NCBI GenBank assembly: GCA_963769665.1
Contig: CAVYMQ010000003.1
Coordinates: 2,195,356-2,259,355, forward strand
Direction: 5' to 3'
From: JACCTU01 sp963769665
GTDB taxonomy: Bacteria; Actinomycetota; Thermoleophilia; Gaiellales; Gaiellaceae
DNA: 64,000 nucleotides
Shown: positions 8,051-16,294 of the stretch, one piece after another
Layout of the letters: every line of letters starts with the position of its first letter
Position numbering within the stretch: the first letter of the stretch is position 1
Notes under the pieces: model-generated
What the model was told of the DNA's origin: nothing
Databases searched by the model: none
The model's input: only the letters and a program-made list of their open reading frames with translations
Program-made: the position numbers and the translations under genes

Positions 8051-9080
8051 CGGTGCTCAGCTCCTCGATCCACTCGCTGATGATCGGCCATGCGTCGTGC
8101 GGGCCCGGCCCCGCCTCGGGGTGGAACTGCACCGACCGCGCGCGGAGGTCGGAGAACTCGAAGCCTTCCACCGTGCCGTCGTACAGCGAAACGTGTGTGG
8201 CCTCCTTGTCGTCGGAAGGCGCGACGGCGAACCCGTGGTTCTGGCTCGTGACGAGCACCTTTCCTGTCGCACGCTCAAGCACTGGGTGGTTCGCGCCGCG
8301 GTGTCCGAAGCGCAGCTTGTACGTCTCGTGGCCGGTTGCGAGGCCGAGCAACTGGTGGCCGAGGCAGATGCCGAGCACCGGCACGCGCCCGAGCAGCTCA
8401 CGCAGGACGGCGACTTCCTCGACCAACGGTTCCGGGTCGCCGGGCCCGTTCGTCAGCATCACGCCGTCGAACGTCGCGAGCTCGTCGGCGGACACGTCGT
8501 GCGGGAAGACCGTCACCGCGGCGCCCGCTCCGGCGAGCCGGCGCAGGATCGAGCGCTTGCAGCCGTAGTCGACGACTGCGACTCGTGCGAGTCCATGCTC
8601 GGAATAGACGTACGGCTCGTGCGTCGAGACGTCGTGGACGAGCGCGCGCCCGGCCATCGGTGGCTGCTCGTCGATCGCGCGCTGGACCTCGTCGAGCGAC
8701 GCATCGCCGGAGATCACCGCGGCTCGCATCGCGCCGCCCTCGCGGAGCTTCAGCACGAGGCTGCGCGTGTCGAGCCCCGAGAGCGCGACGATCCCGCGCT
8801 CGTGCAGCCAGTCGGTCCAGGCGGGGCCTCGCGCTTCGCGCATCAAGACGGCGCGCGCGTGCGGCCGCTTCGACTCGGAGCGCCCTTCGGCGACGCCGTA
8901 GTTCCCGATCATCGGCGCCGTGAAGCAGACGAGCTGCTCCGCGTAGCTCGGGTCGGTCACGACTTCCTGGTAGCCCGTCATCGCGGTCGTGAAGACCGCC
9001 TCGCCGAACGCGAACCCCTCGGCCGCGACCGACTCGCCGCGGAAGATCGTGCCGTCCTCGAGCGCGAGAAAGCCCGTCAT
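8040..9080 (-). CDS. carA: Carbamoyl-phosphate synthase small (glutaminase) subunit
   Basis: A 346-residue glutamine amidotransferase subunit. The N-terminal CarA domain starts MTGFLALEDGTIFRGES, and the class I amidotransferase domain has the nucleophile cysteine in GICLGHQLLGLATG and the His-Glu pair in HPEAGPGPHD. The ATG at 9080 overlaps the pyrC stop as ATGA, which fixes the start; upstream sequence in this frame is antisense-like. It feeds ammonia to CarB, and the product enters PyrB, encoded two genes upstream. Confidence 0.97.
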   Translation of the reverse strand: MTGFLALEDGTIFRGESVAAEGFAFGEAVFTTAMTGYQEVVTDPSYAEQLVCFTAPMIGNYGVAEGRSESKRPHARAVLMREARGPAWTDWLHERGIVALSGLDTRSLVLKLREGGAMRAAVISGDASLDEVQRAIDEQPPMAGRALVHDVSTHEPYVYSEHGLARVAVVDYGCKRSILRRLAGAGAAVTVFPHDVSADELATFDGVMLTNGPGDPEPLVEEVAVLRELLGRVPVLGICLGHQLLGLATGHETYKLRFGHRGANHPVLERATGKVLVTSQNHGFAVAPSDDKEATHVSLYDGTVEGFEFSDLRARSVQFHPEAGPGPHDAWPIISEWIEELSTVAA

Positions 9081-10381
9081 CCCTCGTACACCATCCGTCC
9101 GTCGGCGATCGTCGCGCGCACCTTGCCGCGCAACGTCTCGCCGAGGAGCCACGAGTTCTTCGAGCGGGAGCGGAAGCCGTTCTCCTCGACGCGCCAACTC
9201 GCGTTCAGGTCGAGCAGCACGAGGTTCGCGCGGGCCCCGACCGCGACGGCCGGCTCGGTCAGGCCATACGTGCGCGCAGCCCCGGCCGACATCCGCTCGA
9301 GGATCGTCTCGAGCGGGAGCACGCCGGTCTCGACGAGATGCGTGTAGAGCGCGCTGAACGCCGTCTCGAGGCCCGTGACCCCGAACGGCGCTGCCTCGAA
9401 CGGCACCTCTTTCTCATGACGCGCGTGCGGGGCGTGGTCGGTCGCGATCGCGCTGATCGTCCCGTCGCGCAGGGCGTCGATCAGGGCGGCGCGGTCTTCG
9501 CGGCTTCGGAGAGGCGGGTTCATCTTCAAGTTCGAGTCGAGCGTTCGGACCGCCTCGTCGGTGAGACAGAGGTGATGCGGTGTCACTTCCGCGGTTGCCT
9601 CCACGCCACACTCGCGCGCGGCCCGGAGCGCCGCGACGGATTCTCGCGCCGAGAGGTGAAGAAGGTGCAAAGGCCGCTCCTCGTACGCGGCGAGCGAGAG
9701 GTCGCGCTCGACCATCACGGACTCGGCGATCGAGGGATAGCCACCGAAGCCGAGCTCCGCGGACACAGGGCCCTCGTGCACGTGACCGCCTCGCGAGAGT
9801 GTCGGCTCCTCGCAATGCAGCGCGAGCTTCAGGCCCGTGACGCTCCCGTACTGGAGCGCGCGGCGCATCAGCCCCGGCGCGGTCACCGGGTGGCCGTCGT
9901 CGGAGAACGCGACCGCGCCGGCGTCGGCGAGCTCGGCCATCTCGGTCAGCTCGCCGCCGGCCTGGCTTCTCGTGATCGCCGCGAGGAAGCCGACCGGAAC
10001 CTCGGCCTCGCGCCGCGCGTCCTCGAAGAGCGCGCCCAGCACCGCTGCCGAATCGACGACCGGCTCGGTGTTCGGCATCGCGAGGATCGCGCAGAAGCCG
10101 CCGGCCGCGGCGGCCGCGGTCCCCGAGGCGATCGTCTCCTCGTCCTCGCGGCCCGGGACCCGGAGGTGCACGTGCGGGTCGACGAACGCGGGCGCGAGCA
10201 CGAGGCCCGCGCCGTCGATGACGCGGTGGCCGTTCCGCTCCAACGACGTGCCGAGCTGTGCGATCACGCCGTCGTCGATCCGGACGTCGATCTGCGCATC
10301 GACGCCGTTCACCGGGTCGAGCACGCGGGCCCCCGTGACGACCAGGCTCTCGGCGGGTGCGTCTTTGCGGACGAGCATCAC
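9077..10381 (-). CDS. pyrC: Dihydroorotase
   Basis: A class I-type dihydroorotase of about 434 residues that closes carbamoyl aspartate to dihydroorotate. The metal-binding HVHLR motif lies in VDPHVHLRVPGRE, further ligands in VTPHHL, and the catalytic aspartate in ATDHAPH. Two starts are possible: GTG at 10381 (GTGA overlap with pyrB) or ATG at 10378 (one-base overlap). Either way it is translationally coupled to pyrB, which precedes it as in many actinobacteria. Confidence 0.96.
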   Translation of the reverse strand: MMLVRKDAPAESLVVTGARVLDPVNGVDAQIDVRIDDGVIAQLGTSLERNGHRVIDGAGLVLAPAFVDPHVHLRVPGREDEETIASGTAAAAAGGFCAILAMPNTEPVVDSAAVLGALFEDARREAEVPVGFLAAITRSQAGGELTEMAELADAGAVAFSDDGHPVTAPGLMRRALQYGSVTGLKLALHCEEPTLSRGGHVHEGPVSAELGFGGYPSIAESVMVERDLSLAAYEERPLHLLHLSARESVAALRAARECGVEATAEVTPHHLCLTDEAVRTLDSNLKMNPPLRSREDRAALIDALRDGTISAIATDHAPHARHEKEVPFEAAPFGVTGLETAFSALYTHLVETGVLPLETILERMSAGAARTYGLTEPAVAVGARANLVLLDLNASWRVEENGFRSRSKNSWLLGETLRGKVRATIADGRMVYEG

Positions 10382-11376
10382 GCGACCTCGTGGATCTCGG
10401 CAGCGGTCTGAACCGCGACCGGGCCGTGGGTGAGCAGGTCGTAGAGGACGGCCATCCGCGTGACGAGCCCCGCGCGCACCTGGGTCTCGATCAGCGCGTC
10501 GGCGGCGTCGGCGACGACCGGGTCGATCTCGACCCCGCGGTTCATCGGGCCGGGGTGCATCACCTTCTGTCCCGGGCGCAGTCGCGCGGGAGTCACGCCC
10601 CAGCGCGCGGCGTACTCACGCAGCGACGGCACGTAGTTCGCGCCCTCGAGCATCCGCTCGCGCTGCATGCGCAGGACGTACACCACGTCGGCCGCCTTGA
10701 TCGCGTCGATGTCGATCGTCGTCTCGCAGCCGAGTGCCTCGATCCCGCGCGGGATCAGTGAGGGCGGGCCGACGAGCGTCACGCGGGCGCCCATCATGGT
10801 CAGCGCCTGGATGTTCGAGCGAGCGACACGCGAGTGGAGGACGTCGCCGACGATCGCGACGTGCAGCCCGTCGATGCGCCCGAACTCCTCGTTCAGCGTG
10901 TAGAGGTCGAGCAGCGCCTGGGTCGGGTGTTGGTGCTTCCCGTCGCCCGCGTTCACGACATGCGCGCCGGTCCAGCGCGCCACGAGCTGCGGCGCGCCGA
11001 TTTCGGCGTGTCGGATCACGATCACGTCCGGGTCGTAGGCGCCGAGTGTGATCGCGGTGTCCTTGAGCGACTCGCCCTTGTCGACGGACGAGCCGGACGC
11101 CTTGAACGACATCGTGTCGGCCGAAAGCCGCTTCGCCGCCAGCTCGAAGCTCGAGCTCGTGCGCGTGGACGACTCGAAGAAGAGATTGAGGACCAGGCGC
11201 GCGCGAAGCGTCGGGAGCTTCTTCATCTCGCGCTCGAGCGAGCGCTCGAAGCTCCGCGCCGTGCCGAGCAGCCGCTCGACGTCGTCGCGCGTGAGGTCGG
11301 CGATCGAAAGCAGGTGCCGTCGCGGCGGCGTCTTCGGGGGGAGGTACTCCTCCCGCATCACCTTCAGCTCAGCCAA
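10378..11376 (-). CDS. pyrB: Aspartate carbamoyltransferase catalytic subunit
   Basis: Catalyses the first committed pyrimidine step, carbamoyl phosphate + aspartate to carbamoyl aspartate. Family motifs are FFESSTRTSSSFE (carbamoyl-phosphate loop), HPTQALLDLYT and HPGPMNRGVEI. The TTG at 11376 was chosen because GGAGGA lies about 6 nt upstream inside the acidic tail of pyrR; an ATG at 11358 is an alternative that removes six residues. The gene overlaps pyrR by 8 nt. No pyrI regulatory subunit is seen, as expected outside enterobacteria. Confidence 0.96.
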   Translation of the reverse strand: MAELKVMREEYLPPKTPPRRHLLSIADLTRDDVERLLGTARSFERSLEREMKKLPTLRARLVLNLFFESSTRTSSSFELAAKRLSADTMSFKASGSSVDKGESLKDTAITLGAYDPDVIVIRHAEIGAPQLVARWTGAHVVNAGDGKHQHPTQALLDLYTLNEEFGRIDGLHVAIVGDVLHSRVARSNIQALTMMGARVTLVGPPSLIPRGIEALGCETTIDIDAIKAADVVYVLRMQRERMLEGANYVPSLREYAARWGVTPARLRPGQKVMHPGPMNRGVEIDPVVADAADALIETQVRAGLVTRMAVLYDLLTHGPVAVQTAAEIHEVA

Positions 11377-11968
11377 GGGGTTCCTCCTCCTCTTCTTCTG
11401 GGGTGGGTACCAGCAGGACACGGTCGATCTCGTCGACCTCGAGCAGCTGCACCTGGATGTGCTCGCCGCGGGAGGTCGGAAGGTTCTTGCCGACGTAGTC
11501 GGGGCGAATCGGAAGCTCGCGATGCCCGCGGTCGACCAGGCAGGCGAGCTGGACGCGCTCGGGGCGGCCGTAGTCGAACAGCGCTTCGATCGCCGCGCGG
11601 ATCGTGCGACCGGTGTACAGGACGTCGTCGACGAGCACGCAGGTCATCCCCTCGAGCGGAAAGTCGAGCGTCGTCGCGCGCACGAGCGGCTGCGCGTGCA
11701 TCGGCGCCTCGCCCCCTCGCACCTGGACGTCGTCGCGGTAAAAGGTGATGTCGAGCGAGCCGAGCTCCACCGCTTCGTCGGTGCGCTCGGCGATCAGGCG
11801 TCGCAGGCGCTGCGCGAGCGGGACGCCACGCGTGTGGATCCCGACGAGGGCGAGCCGGTCGAGCTCCGGGTTCGCCTCGATCAACTCGTGTGCGATGCGG
11901 GTGAGCGTGCGCGAGATCGCGTCGGCGTCGAGCAATACCTTCTCGGTCGAGACGCGTGCAGCAGCCAC
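11369..11968 (-). CDS. pyrR: Pyrimidine operon regulator / uracil phosphoribosyltransferase
   Basis: A 199-residue PyrR: an RNA-binding regulator that senses UMP/UTP and PRPP, with weak uracil phosphoribosyltransferase activity. The PRPP motif VLVDDVLYTGRT is near residues 115-126, and RGHRELPIRPDYVGKN near residues 150-165 is diagnostic. The C-terminus ends in a run of six glutamates. GTG at 11968 is preceded by AAAGGAG with 8 nt spacing. It is the first gene of the pyr operon, and a PyrR-type RNA hairpin lies directly upstream of its ribosome-binding site, pointing to feedback on its own operon. Confidence 0.96.
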   Translation of the reverse strand: MAAARVSTEKVLLDADAISRTLTRIAHELIEANPELDRLALVGIHTRGVPLAQRLRRLIAERTDEAVELGSLDITFYRDDVQVRGGEAPMHAQPLVRATTLDFPLEGMTCVLVDDVLYTGRTIRAAIEALFDYGRPERVQLACLVDRGHRELPIRPDYVGKNLPTSRGEHIQVQLLEVDEIDRVLLVPTPEEEEEEPLG

Positions 11969-11983
11969 TCTCGCAACTCCTTT

Positions 11984-12001
11984 CCGGCCTCGCTGGACCG
12001 G
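11984..12001 (-). promoter_or_regulatory. PyrR-binding RNA hairpin in the pyr leader
   Basis: In the minus-strand transcript the 18 bases read CCGGUCCAGCGAGGCCGG. They fold into a six-pair stem (one U-G pair) with the hexaloop CAGCGA. The known PyrR-binding consensus has a UCC/AGG-closed hairpin with a CNGNGA hexaloop, which this matches. The AAAGGAG Shine-Dalgarno of pyrR begins within three bases of the stem, so bound PyrR could block ribosome access, as proposed for mycobacteria. No terminator-like alternative fold is evident. Confidence 0.75.
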
Positions 12002-12025
12002 GTTAAAGGGGTCGGTGTCCGCGTG

Positions 12026-12031
12026 AACCTA
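12026..12031 (-). promoter_or_regulatory. Possible -10 box of the pyr operon
   Basis: The minus strand reads TAGGTT about 58 nt before the pyrR start, which would give a leader of about 50 nt containing the PyrR hairpin. No convincing -35 hexamer is seen at 17 bp, so this is a weak prediction. Confidence 0.3.
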
Positions 12032-12128
12032 TCCAATGCGCCGGACGGACGGGGCTGAACGCCACGTAAACGAAAGATCCCCCTTTCGGTGCCAACCGCC
12101 GTCGGGCGAAATCGTCTGAACGTTCACT

Positions 12129-12272
12129 GTGGCGCGCTGGGGATTCGATCTGTCGGAGCCGCACCGCCGGGTGCCCGAGCAGCGCCACGTCAAGAGCGTC
12201 CGGCCGGCGAAGAAAAAGCCGCCGCGCTGGCTGACGCTCAAGCTCTCTTCGAGAGAGCGCCGGGCGGCTTAG
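12129..12272 (+). CDS. Small basic protein, unknown function
   Basis: A 47-residue frame starting GTG GCG CGC (MARWGFDLSEPHRR) and ending RERRAA. It is rich in Arg, Lys, His and Pro, with a KKKPPRW core, and has no membrane segment. Codon third positions are almost all G or C, matching real genes nearby, which is the main support. There is no clear Shine-Dalgarno or TAnnnT box. It lies in the 309-bp gap between pyrR and the glycosyltransferase gene, and an inverted repeat (GGGCGGCTTAGGCCGCC) covers its stop codon. I do not recognise a family. Confidence 0.4.
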   Translation: MARWGFDLSEPHRRVPEQRHVKSVRPAKKKPPRWLTLKLSSRERRAA

Positions 12273-12311
12273 GCCGCCTGAACCGCGCCTGCGGTCGCCG
12301 GACCACGCATC

Positions 12312-14252
12312 ATGGCGGCCGTGAGGCGGGTTCCGGCCTGGGGGGTCCTGGCCGCGCTGGTCGCGGTGTCGACGATCGTGCGCGCGGTCGCGGGCCTGCG
12401 CGTCCCCACACCGTGGATCGCTGCCGACGAGATCATCTACGCGGAGCTCGGCCGAAGTCTCTGGGAGACCGGCCGGCTCTCGATCCTGGGCGCCGACACA
12501 GCGTTCTACAGCCTCGTCTACCCCGCGCTGATCGGCCTTCCGCTCGCGCTCTTCGACACCGCGCTCGGCTACGACTTCGCGCGGGTCCTGGGGGCGCTCG
12601 CGATGTCGCTCGCCGCCGTGCCGGTCTTCGCGTGGGGCCGGACGCTGATGTCGGAACGCTGGGCGCTCGCCGCAGCCGCGCTCACGCTCTGCATCCCGGG
12701 GCTCGCGTACACCGGGCTGCTGATGAGCGAGACTGTTTTCTACCCCCTTATCGCCCTGGCGGCCTGGCTTGCCGCGCGCACTCTCACCGACCCGACACGC
12801 CGGTCGCAAGCTCTGCTCGTCGCTGTCGTCGTGCTCACGATCCTGACCCGGCTCCAGGGCATCGTGCTCGTGCCCGCCTTCGTGCTCGCGGTCGTGGTCT
12901 ACGCCGCCGCGGGACGAACGACAGCGCCGTTCGCCCGCTTGTGGCCGACGCTCGCCGCGCTCGCCGCCGTCGCCGTGATCGTCCTGGCGGTCGGGTTCGG
13001 CGCGTACGAACCCGCCGGGACCGTCGAGTACTCCTTCAGCGATGCCCTGCGCTTCACCCTGTACCACGCCGCCGACCTGCTTCTGCTCGTGGGCGTCGTC
13101 CCGGCCTGCGCCGTCGCCGCGCTGGCGCTCGCGCGCCCGGACTCGCCGGAGGTTCGCGCGTACCTCGCGGTGACCGTCGCCTTCGCGGCCGGCTTCGTCG
13201 CCGAGGTCGGGCTCTTCGCCTCCCGCTACGTGGGGAGGCTCGCGGAGCGGGACCTGCTCGGGCTCGCGCCGCTCTTCTTTCTCGGCCTCTGCCTCTGGCT
13301 CGACCGTGGAGCGCCGAGGAGGCGCACCTCCTCGTATGTCGTCGCCTTCGCAGCTGCTGCGCTCGTCCTTGCACTTCCGCTCGGCCGTCTCGTGCACAAG
13401 GCCGCGCTCCCCGACGCGTTCACGCTCATACCCGTCTGGCAGCTCGGGAGCTACGACGTCGTCGTCTGGACGTTCACCGCCGTGGCGGTGCTCGCTTTTG
13501 CGCTGCTGCCCAAACGCCTGCTCGTCGCGATTCCGGTGGCGCTCGCTCTTCTCTTCGCCGGCATGTCGATCTCGGCCTCGCGCTACGTCGTCGACGAAGC
13601 CGCATTGCTCGAGCGGGCGTTCTTCGGGTCCTCCGACCCGGAGTGGATCGACGCCACGGCGGACGGCGACGTCGCCTACTTCTACGACGGGGAGTCGTCG
13701 TGGAACGCCGTCTGGTCGTATGTCTTCTGGAACCGCAAGCTGCGGCGTGTGTACGTGCTCGCGGACCGGGATCGCGTGCCGGGCCCACTGCCGCAACGCC
13801 GGGCCGACCCGTTCCCGCTCGGAGTGCTCGACGAGGACTCGCCCGCGTGGATCGTCGGTGCAACGCCGACGTTCACGTTTCCCGGCGAGTCGGTCCTGAC
13901 GGTCGCGCAGGTCGGGCTCGGCCAGAACGGCCTCGCGCTGTGGCGAAGCGAGCGTCCGCTCCGGCTTCAGAGCACTCGCGCGGGGGTCCAGGCCGCCGGT
14001 GACATCTACGAGAAGGCGACGATGGTCGTCTACGGGTGTGAGGGCGGCACGTTCGAGCTGACGCTGATCGCGAAAGGCTCTCCGGTCACGGTGCAACTCG
14101 ACAACGGCCAGTCGATCCAGGAGCACGCGATCCCCGCAGAAGGGATCTTGCGCCCGTCGGTCCCGGCGCTGGGGCCGGGAGGCGTCTGCACGCTCGAGAT
14201 CACGCCGAGCAACATCATCGGCTCGACGCGGTTCGAGTACGTCCCGGGCTAG
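12312..14252 (+). CDS. Polytopic membrane glycosyltransferase-like protein (GT-C fold, ArnT/PMT-like)
   Basis: A 646-residue integral membrane protein. After a short basic N-terminus (MAAVRRVPAW) there are about ten to twelve hydrophobic segments up to residue 430, then a soluble C-terminal part of about 200 residues, probably outside the membrane. The first outer loop carries an acidic ADEIIYAELGRSL motif, as in GT39/GT83 enzymes that use polyprenyl-phosphate sugars. An aromatic-acidic loop (RYVGRLAERDLLGLAPL) resembles the second conserved loop. It ends convergently with the protease gene, sharing CTAG. The acceptor cannot be predicted. Confidence 0.7.
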   Translation: MAAVRRVPAWGVLAALVAVSTIVRAVAGLRVPTPWIAADEIIYAELGRSLWETGRLSILGADTAFYSLVYPALIGLPLALFDTALGYDFARVLGALAMSLAAVPVFAWGRTLMSERWALAAAALTLCIPGLAYTGLLMSETVFYPLIALAAWLAARTLTDPTRRSQALLVAVVVLTILTRLQGIVLVPAFVLAVVVYAAAGRTTAPFARLWPTLAALAAVAVIVLAVGFGAYEPAGTVEYSFSDALRFTLYHAADLLLLVGVVPACAVAALALARPDSPEVRAYLAVTVAFAAGFVAEVGLFASRYVGRLAERDLLGLAPLFFLGLCLWLDRGAPRRRTSSYVVAFAAAALVLALPLGRLVHKAALPDAFTLIPVWQLGSYDVVVWTFTAVAVLAFALLPKRLLVAIPVALALLFAGMSISASRYVVDEAALLERAFFGSSDPEWIDATADGDVAYFYDGESSWNAVWSYVFWNRKLRRVYVLADRDRVPGPLPQRRADPFPLGVLDEDSPAWIVGATPTFTFPGESVLTVAQVGLGQNGLALWRSERPLRLQSTRAGVQAAGDIYEKATMVVYGCEGGTFELTLIAKGSPVTVQLDNGQSIQEHAIPAEGILRPSVPALGPGGVCTLEITPSNIIGSTRFEYVPG

Positions 14253-15361
14253 CGTCCGGGGCTACGGGACTGGACCGCGCGCGCGAGCTCGGCGAGCGAG
14301 ATCACGCCGGACACTTGCCCGTCGTCGACGACCAGTCCGCGGTCCATCCCGCGACTCAGCGCAGCGAGCGCCTGTTCGAGCGAGTCGTCGCCGCTGAGGA
14401 CGGGCACGACCGGAAGCGGAAGCATGCGCTCGCCGACCGTGAGCGCGTCCCACTCGCCGCGCGGCACATCGGCGATCACTCGAAACGGGAGCAGGCCGAC
14501 CACGCGGCCGTCGTCGACGACCGGGTACGCGTCCTGTCGGTCGGTCCAGACGACGCCGTCCATCAGCTCGCCGATCGTCTGCTCCGGACCGATCACCGAC
14601 GGCGCGGGGACCATCAGGTCGCGCAATCGCAGCCCGGCGAACGCGCGATGCACCTGCGCGTAGCGCGCCTCTTCGGAGGCGGCGCCGAACAGGAACCAGC
14701 CGAGGAAGGCGAGCCAGAGCCCACTCGTTCCGTTCTCGAAGAAGAAGAGTGCGAGCCCGCCCGCGATGAAGAGCGCGCCGAACGCGCGCCCGATCGCCGC
14801 GGCGACCCGCGTCGCCCAGCTGAAGTCGCTGCGCGCCGCCCAGAGAGCCGATCGCAGCACCCGCCCGCCGTCCAGCGGTAGCGCCGGCAGGAGGTTGAAG
14901 ACGAGTAGCGCGAGGTTGATGTAGCCGAGCCACGCAGCGATCCCGTCGACCTCCTCGACGCCTGCGATCGCGACGGCGAGGCCGACGAAGGCGGCGCCGA
15001 TCACGAGCGACACGAGCGGTCCTGCGATCGCGATCCGGAACTCCGCGCCCGCTGTCGGGAACATGCCGCGGAACTGCGCGACGCCCCCGAACAGCCAGAG
15101 CGTGATCCCGTCTATCTCCATGCCCTCGCGCCTCGCCTGAAACGCGTGGCCGAGCTCGTGGAGGAGCAGCGACGTGAAGAACAGGACGGCCGCGACGACG
15201 GCCATCACGATGTAGGTGGAGTCGCCGAGGCCCGGGTTCTGATCCGGGAAGACCGCGGTCGCGAGCGACCACGTGATCAGGCCGAAGACGACGAGCCAGC
15301 TCCAGTGGATCCCGATGCGGATCCCGGCGATCCGGCCGAGCGTGATGCTCGAGGTCATCAT
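14249..15361 (-). CDS. Site-2-type membrane metalloprotease (M50) with CBS pair
   Basis: A 370-residue intramembrane protease related to Rip3/SpoIVFB. The zinc motif HELGH is at residues 68-72 within a hydrophobic segment, and the third ligand lies in NLLPALPLDGGRVL near residue 160. About six membrane segments are followed by two C-terminal CBS motifs (residues about 245-365, with LRDLMVPAPSVI and VGERMLPLPVV), which usually bind adenine nucleotides. It overlaps the downstream-shifted methyltransferase stop as ATGA and is probably co-transcribed with it. The substrate is unknown. Confidence 0.9.
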   Translation of the reverse strand: MMTSSITLGRIAGIRIGIHWSWLVVFGLITWSLATAVFPDQNPGLGDSTYIVMAVVAAVLFFTSLLLHELGHAFQARREGMEIDGITLWLFGGVAQFRGMFPTAGAEFRIAIAGPLVSLVIGAAFVGLAVAIAGVEEVDGIAAWLGYINLALLVFNLLPALPLDGGRVLRSALWAARSDFSWATRVAAAIGRAFGALFIAGGLALFFFENGTSGLWLAFLGWFLFGAASEEARYAQVHRAFAGLRLRDLMVPAPSVIGPEQTIGELMDGVVWTDRQDAYPVVDDGRVVGLLPFRVIADVPRGEWDALTVGERMLPLPVVPVLSGDDSLEQALAALSRGMDRGLVVDDGQVSGVISLAELARAVQSRSPGR

Positions 15362-16104
15362 GCGCTGCCGACCGCGACGAGCCAGCGCAGCTCGAACTCG
15401 ACGGTTTCGGGAAGCGTTCGCTCCGCTTCCGCGATCCCACGCTCGATCTCGTCCTCGTCGAGGAGGTCGAACGTGGAGATGTGCCGCTCGCGCATTCGGA
15501 CCAGCGCGTCGCGACGCGAGACCGTCGCGCGCTGGTTCAGCCGATGCGTCTCGACACCGGCGAAGCCGGCCTCGCCCAGCTCGGCGACGAGTTGCGCCTC
15601 GGTCGGAAAGCGCGCGAGATCGACTCGCTCGAGCGACGGCAGGTAGCGGGTGAGCCAGTGCGCGGCGAAGTGCGACTCGTCGAAGGTCACGATCGCGACT
15701 CGACCGTCAGCCCCGAGGACGCGCCTCGCCTCCGCGAGCGCCGCGGAGCGATCGACGAGGTGGAGCACCAGCCAGAAGACGGCGCGCTCGAACCAGCCGT
15801 CCTTGAACGGGAGCGACTCCGCCTGCGCCTGCTTGAGCGCAACGCCCGGGACCTTTTCCTTCGCGACGGCGAGCATCTCGGGCGACGCGTCGACCCCCCA
15901 GACCTTCGCGTGCGCCCGCTCGACGAGCGCGACACTCAACCGACCGGTGCCGCAGCCGACGTCGAGCACGCGGCGGCCGCGCAGGTCGGCGGCGCGCTCG
16001 ACGAGCTCGTAGACCTCCCACCAGTTCTCGTCGACGGGCCGGACCGCGTCGTAGCGTTCGGCGAGCCGCCCGAAGTCGGGGCTAGACGCCGGCGCCGGGC
16101 TCAT
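15358..16104 (-). CDS. SAM-dependent methyltransferase, class I
   Basis: A 248-residue methyltransferase of the UbiE/type 11 kind. Motif I VLDVGCGTGRLS is near residues 46-57, followed by the acidic VWGVDASPEML and motif II/III segments around AQAESLPF and RRVLGADGRVAIVTFD. Start at ATG 16104, 23 nt inside the upstream small gene; it ends in an ATGA overlap with the M50 protease. The substrate cannot be inferred from context. Confidence 0.85.
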   Translation of the reverse strand: MSPAPASSPDFGRLAERYDAVRPVDENWWEVYELVERAADLRGRRVLDVGCGTGRLSVALVERAHAKVWGVDASPEMLAVAKEKVPGVALKQAQAESLPFKDGWFERAVFWLVLHLVDRSAALAEARRVLGADGRVAIVTFDESHFAAHWLTRYLPSLERVDLARFPTEAQLVAELGEAGFAGVETHRLNQRATVSRRDALVRMRERHISTFDLLDEDEIERGIAEAERTLPETVEFELRWLVAVGSA

Positions 16105-16294
16105 CGGGCTCGGTCATCGCCTCGATCGCGTCCTGCGCGAGGTCGACCGACCCTTCGGGCACGAACACGGCGAGCGCGTCCGCGTCTTCCTCCGGCCGGA
16201 GCTCGGACTCGATCCCCGCCTCGGTGAGGATCGACTGGATCTCCTCCGCTTCGGTGACGTCCCCTGCGACCGCCACCTGCACCATGCTCGTCAT
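16082..16294 (-). CDS. DUF2007-like small protein
   Basis: A 70-residue acidic protein. The pattern VQVAVAGDVTEAEEIQSILTEAGIESEL resembles DUF2007, putative signal-transducing modules with a beta-alpha-beta start in which the helix follows a DxxEAxxIxxxL pattern. The ATG at 16294 overlaps the rnz stop as ATGA; a second ATG three codons later is possible. It is sandwiched between rnz and a methyltransferase in an overlapping unit. Confidence 0.65.
   Translation of the reverse strand: MTSMVQVAVAGDVTEAEEIQSILTEAGIESELRPEEDADALAVFVPEGSVDLAQDAIEAMTEPDEPGAGV

Noticed and set aside
4574..8080. A long plus-strand open frame (over 1100 codons) opposite carB
   Set aside because: It is an antisense shadow of carB caused by high GC and codon bias; composition is Arg/Asp/His-rich without any motif, and carB is unmistakable.
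12003..14126. A minus-strand open frame of about 700 codons opposite the glycosyltransferase
   Set aside because: Low-complexity Arg/Glu/Asp sequence with no domain; the plus-strand membrane protein explains the region.
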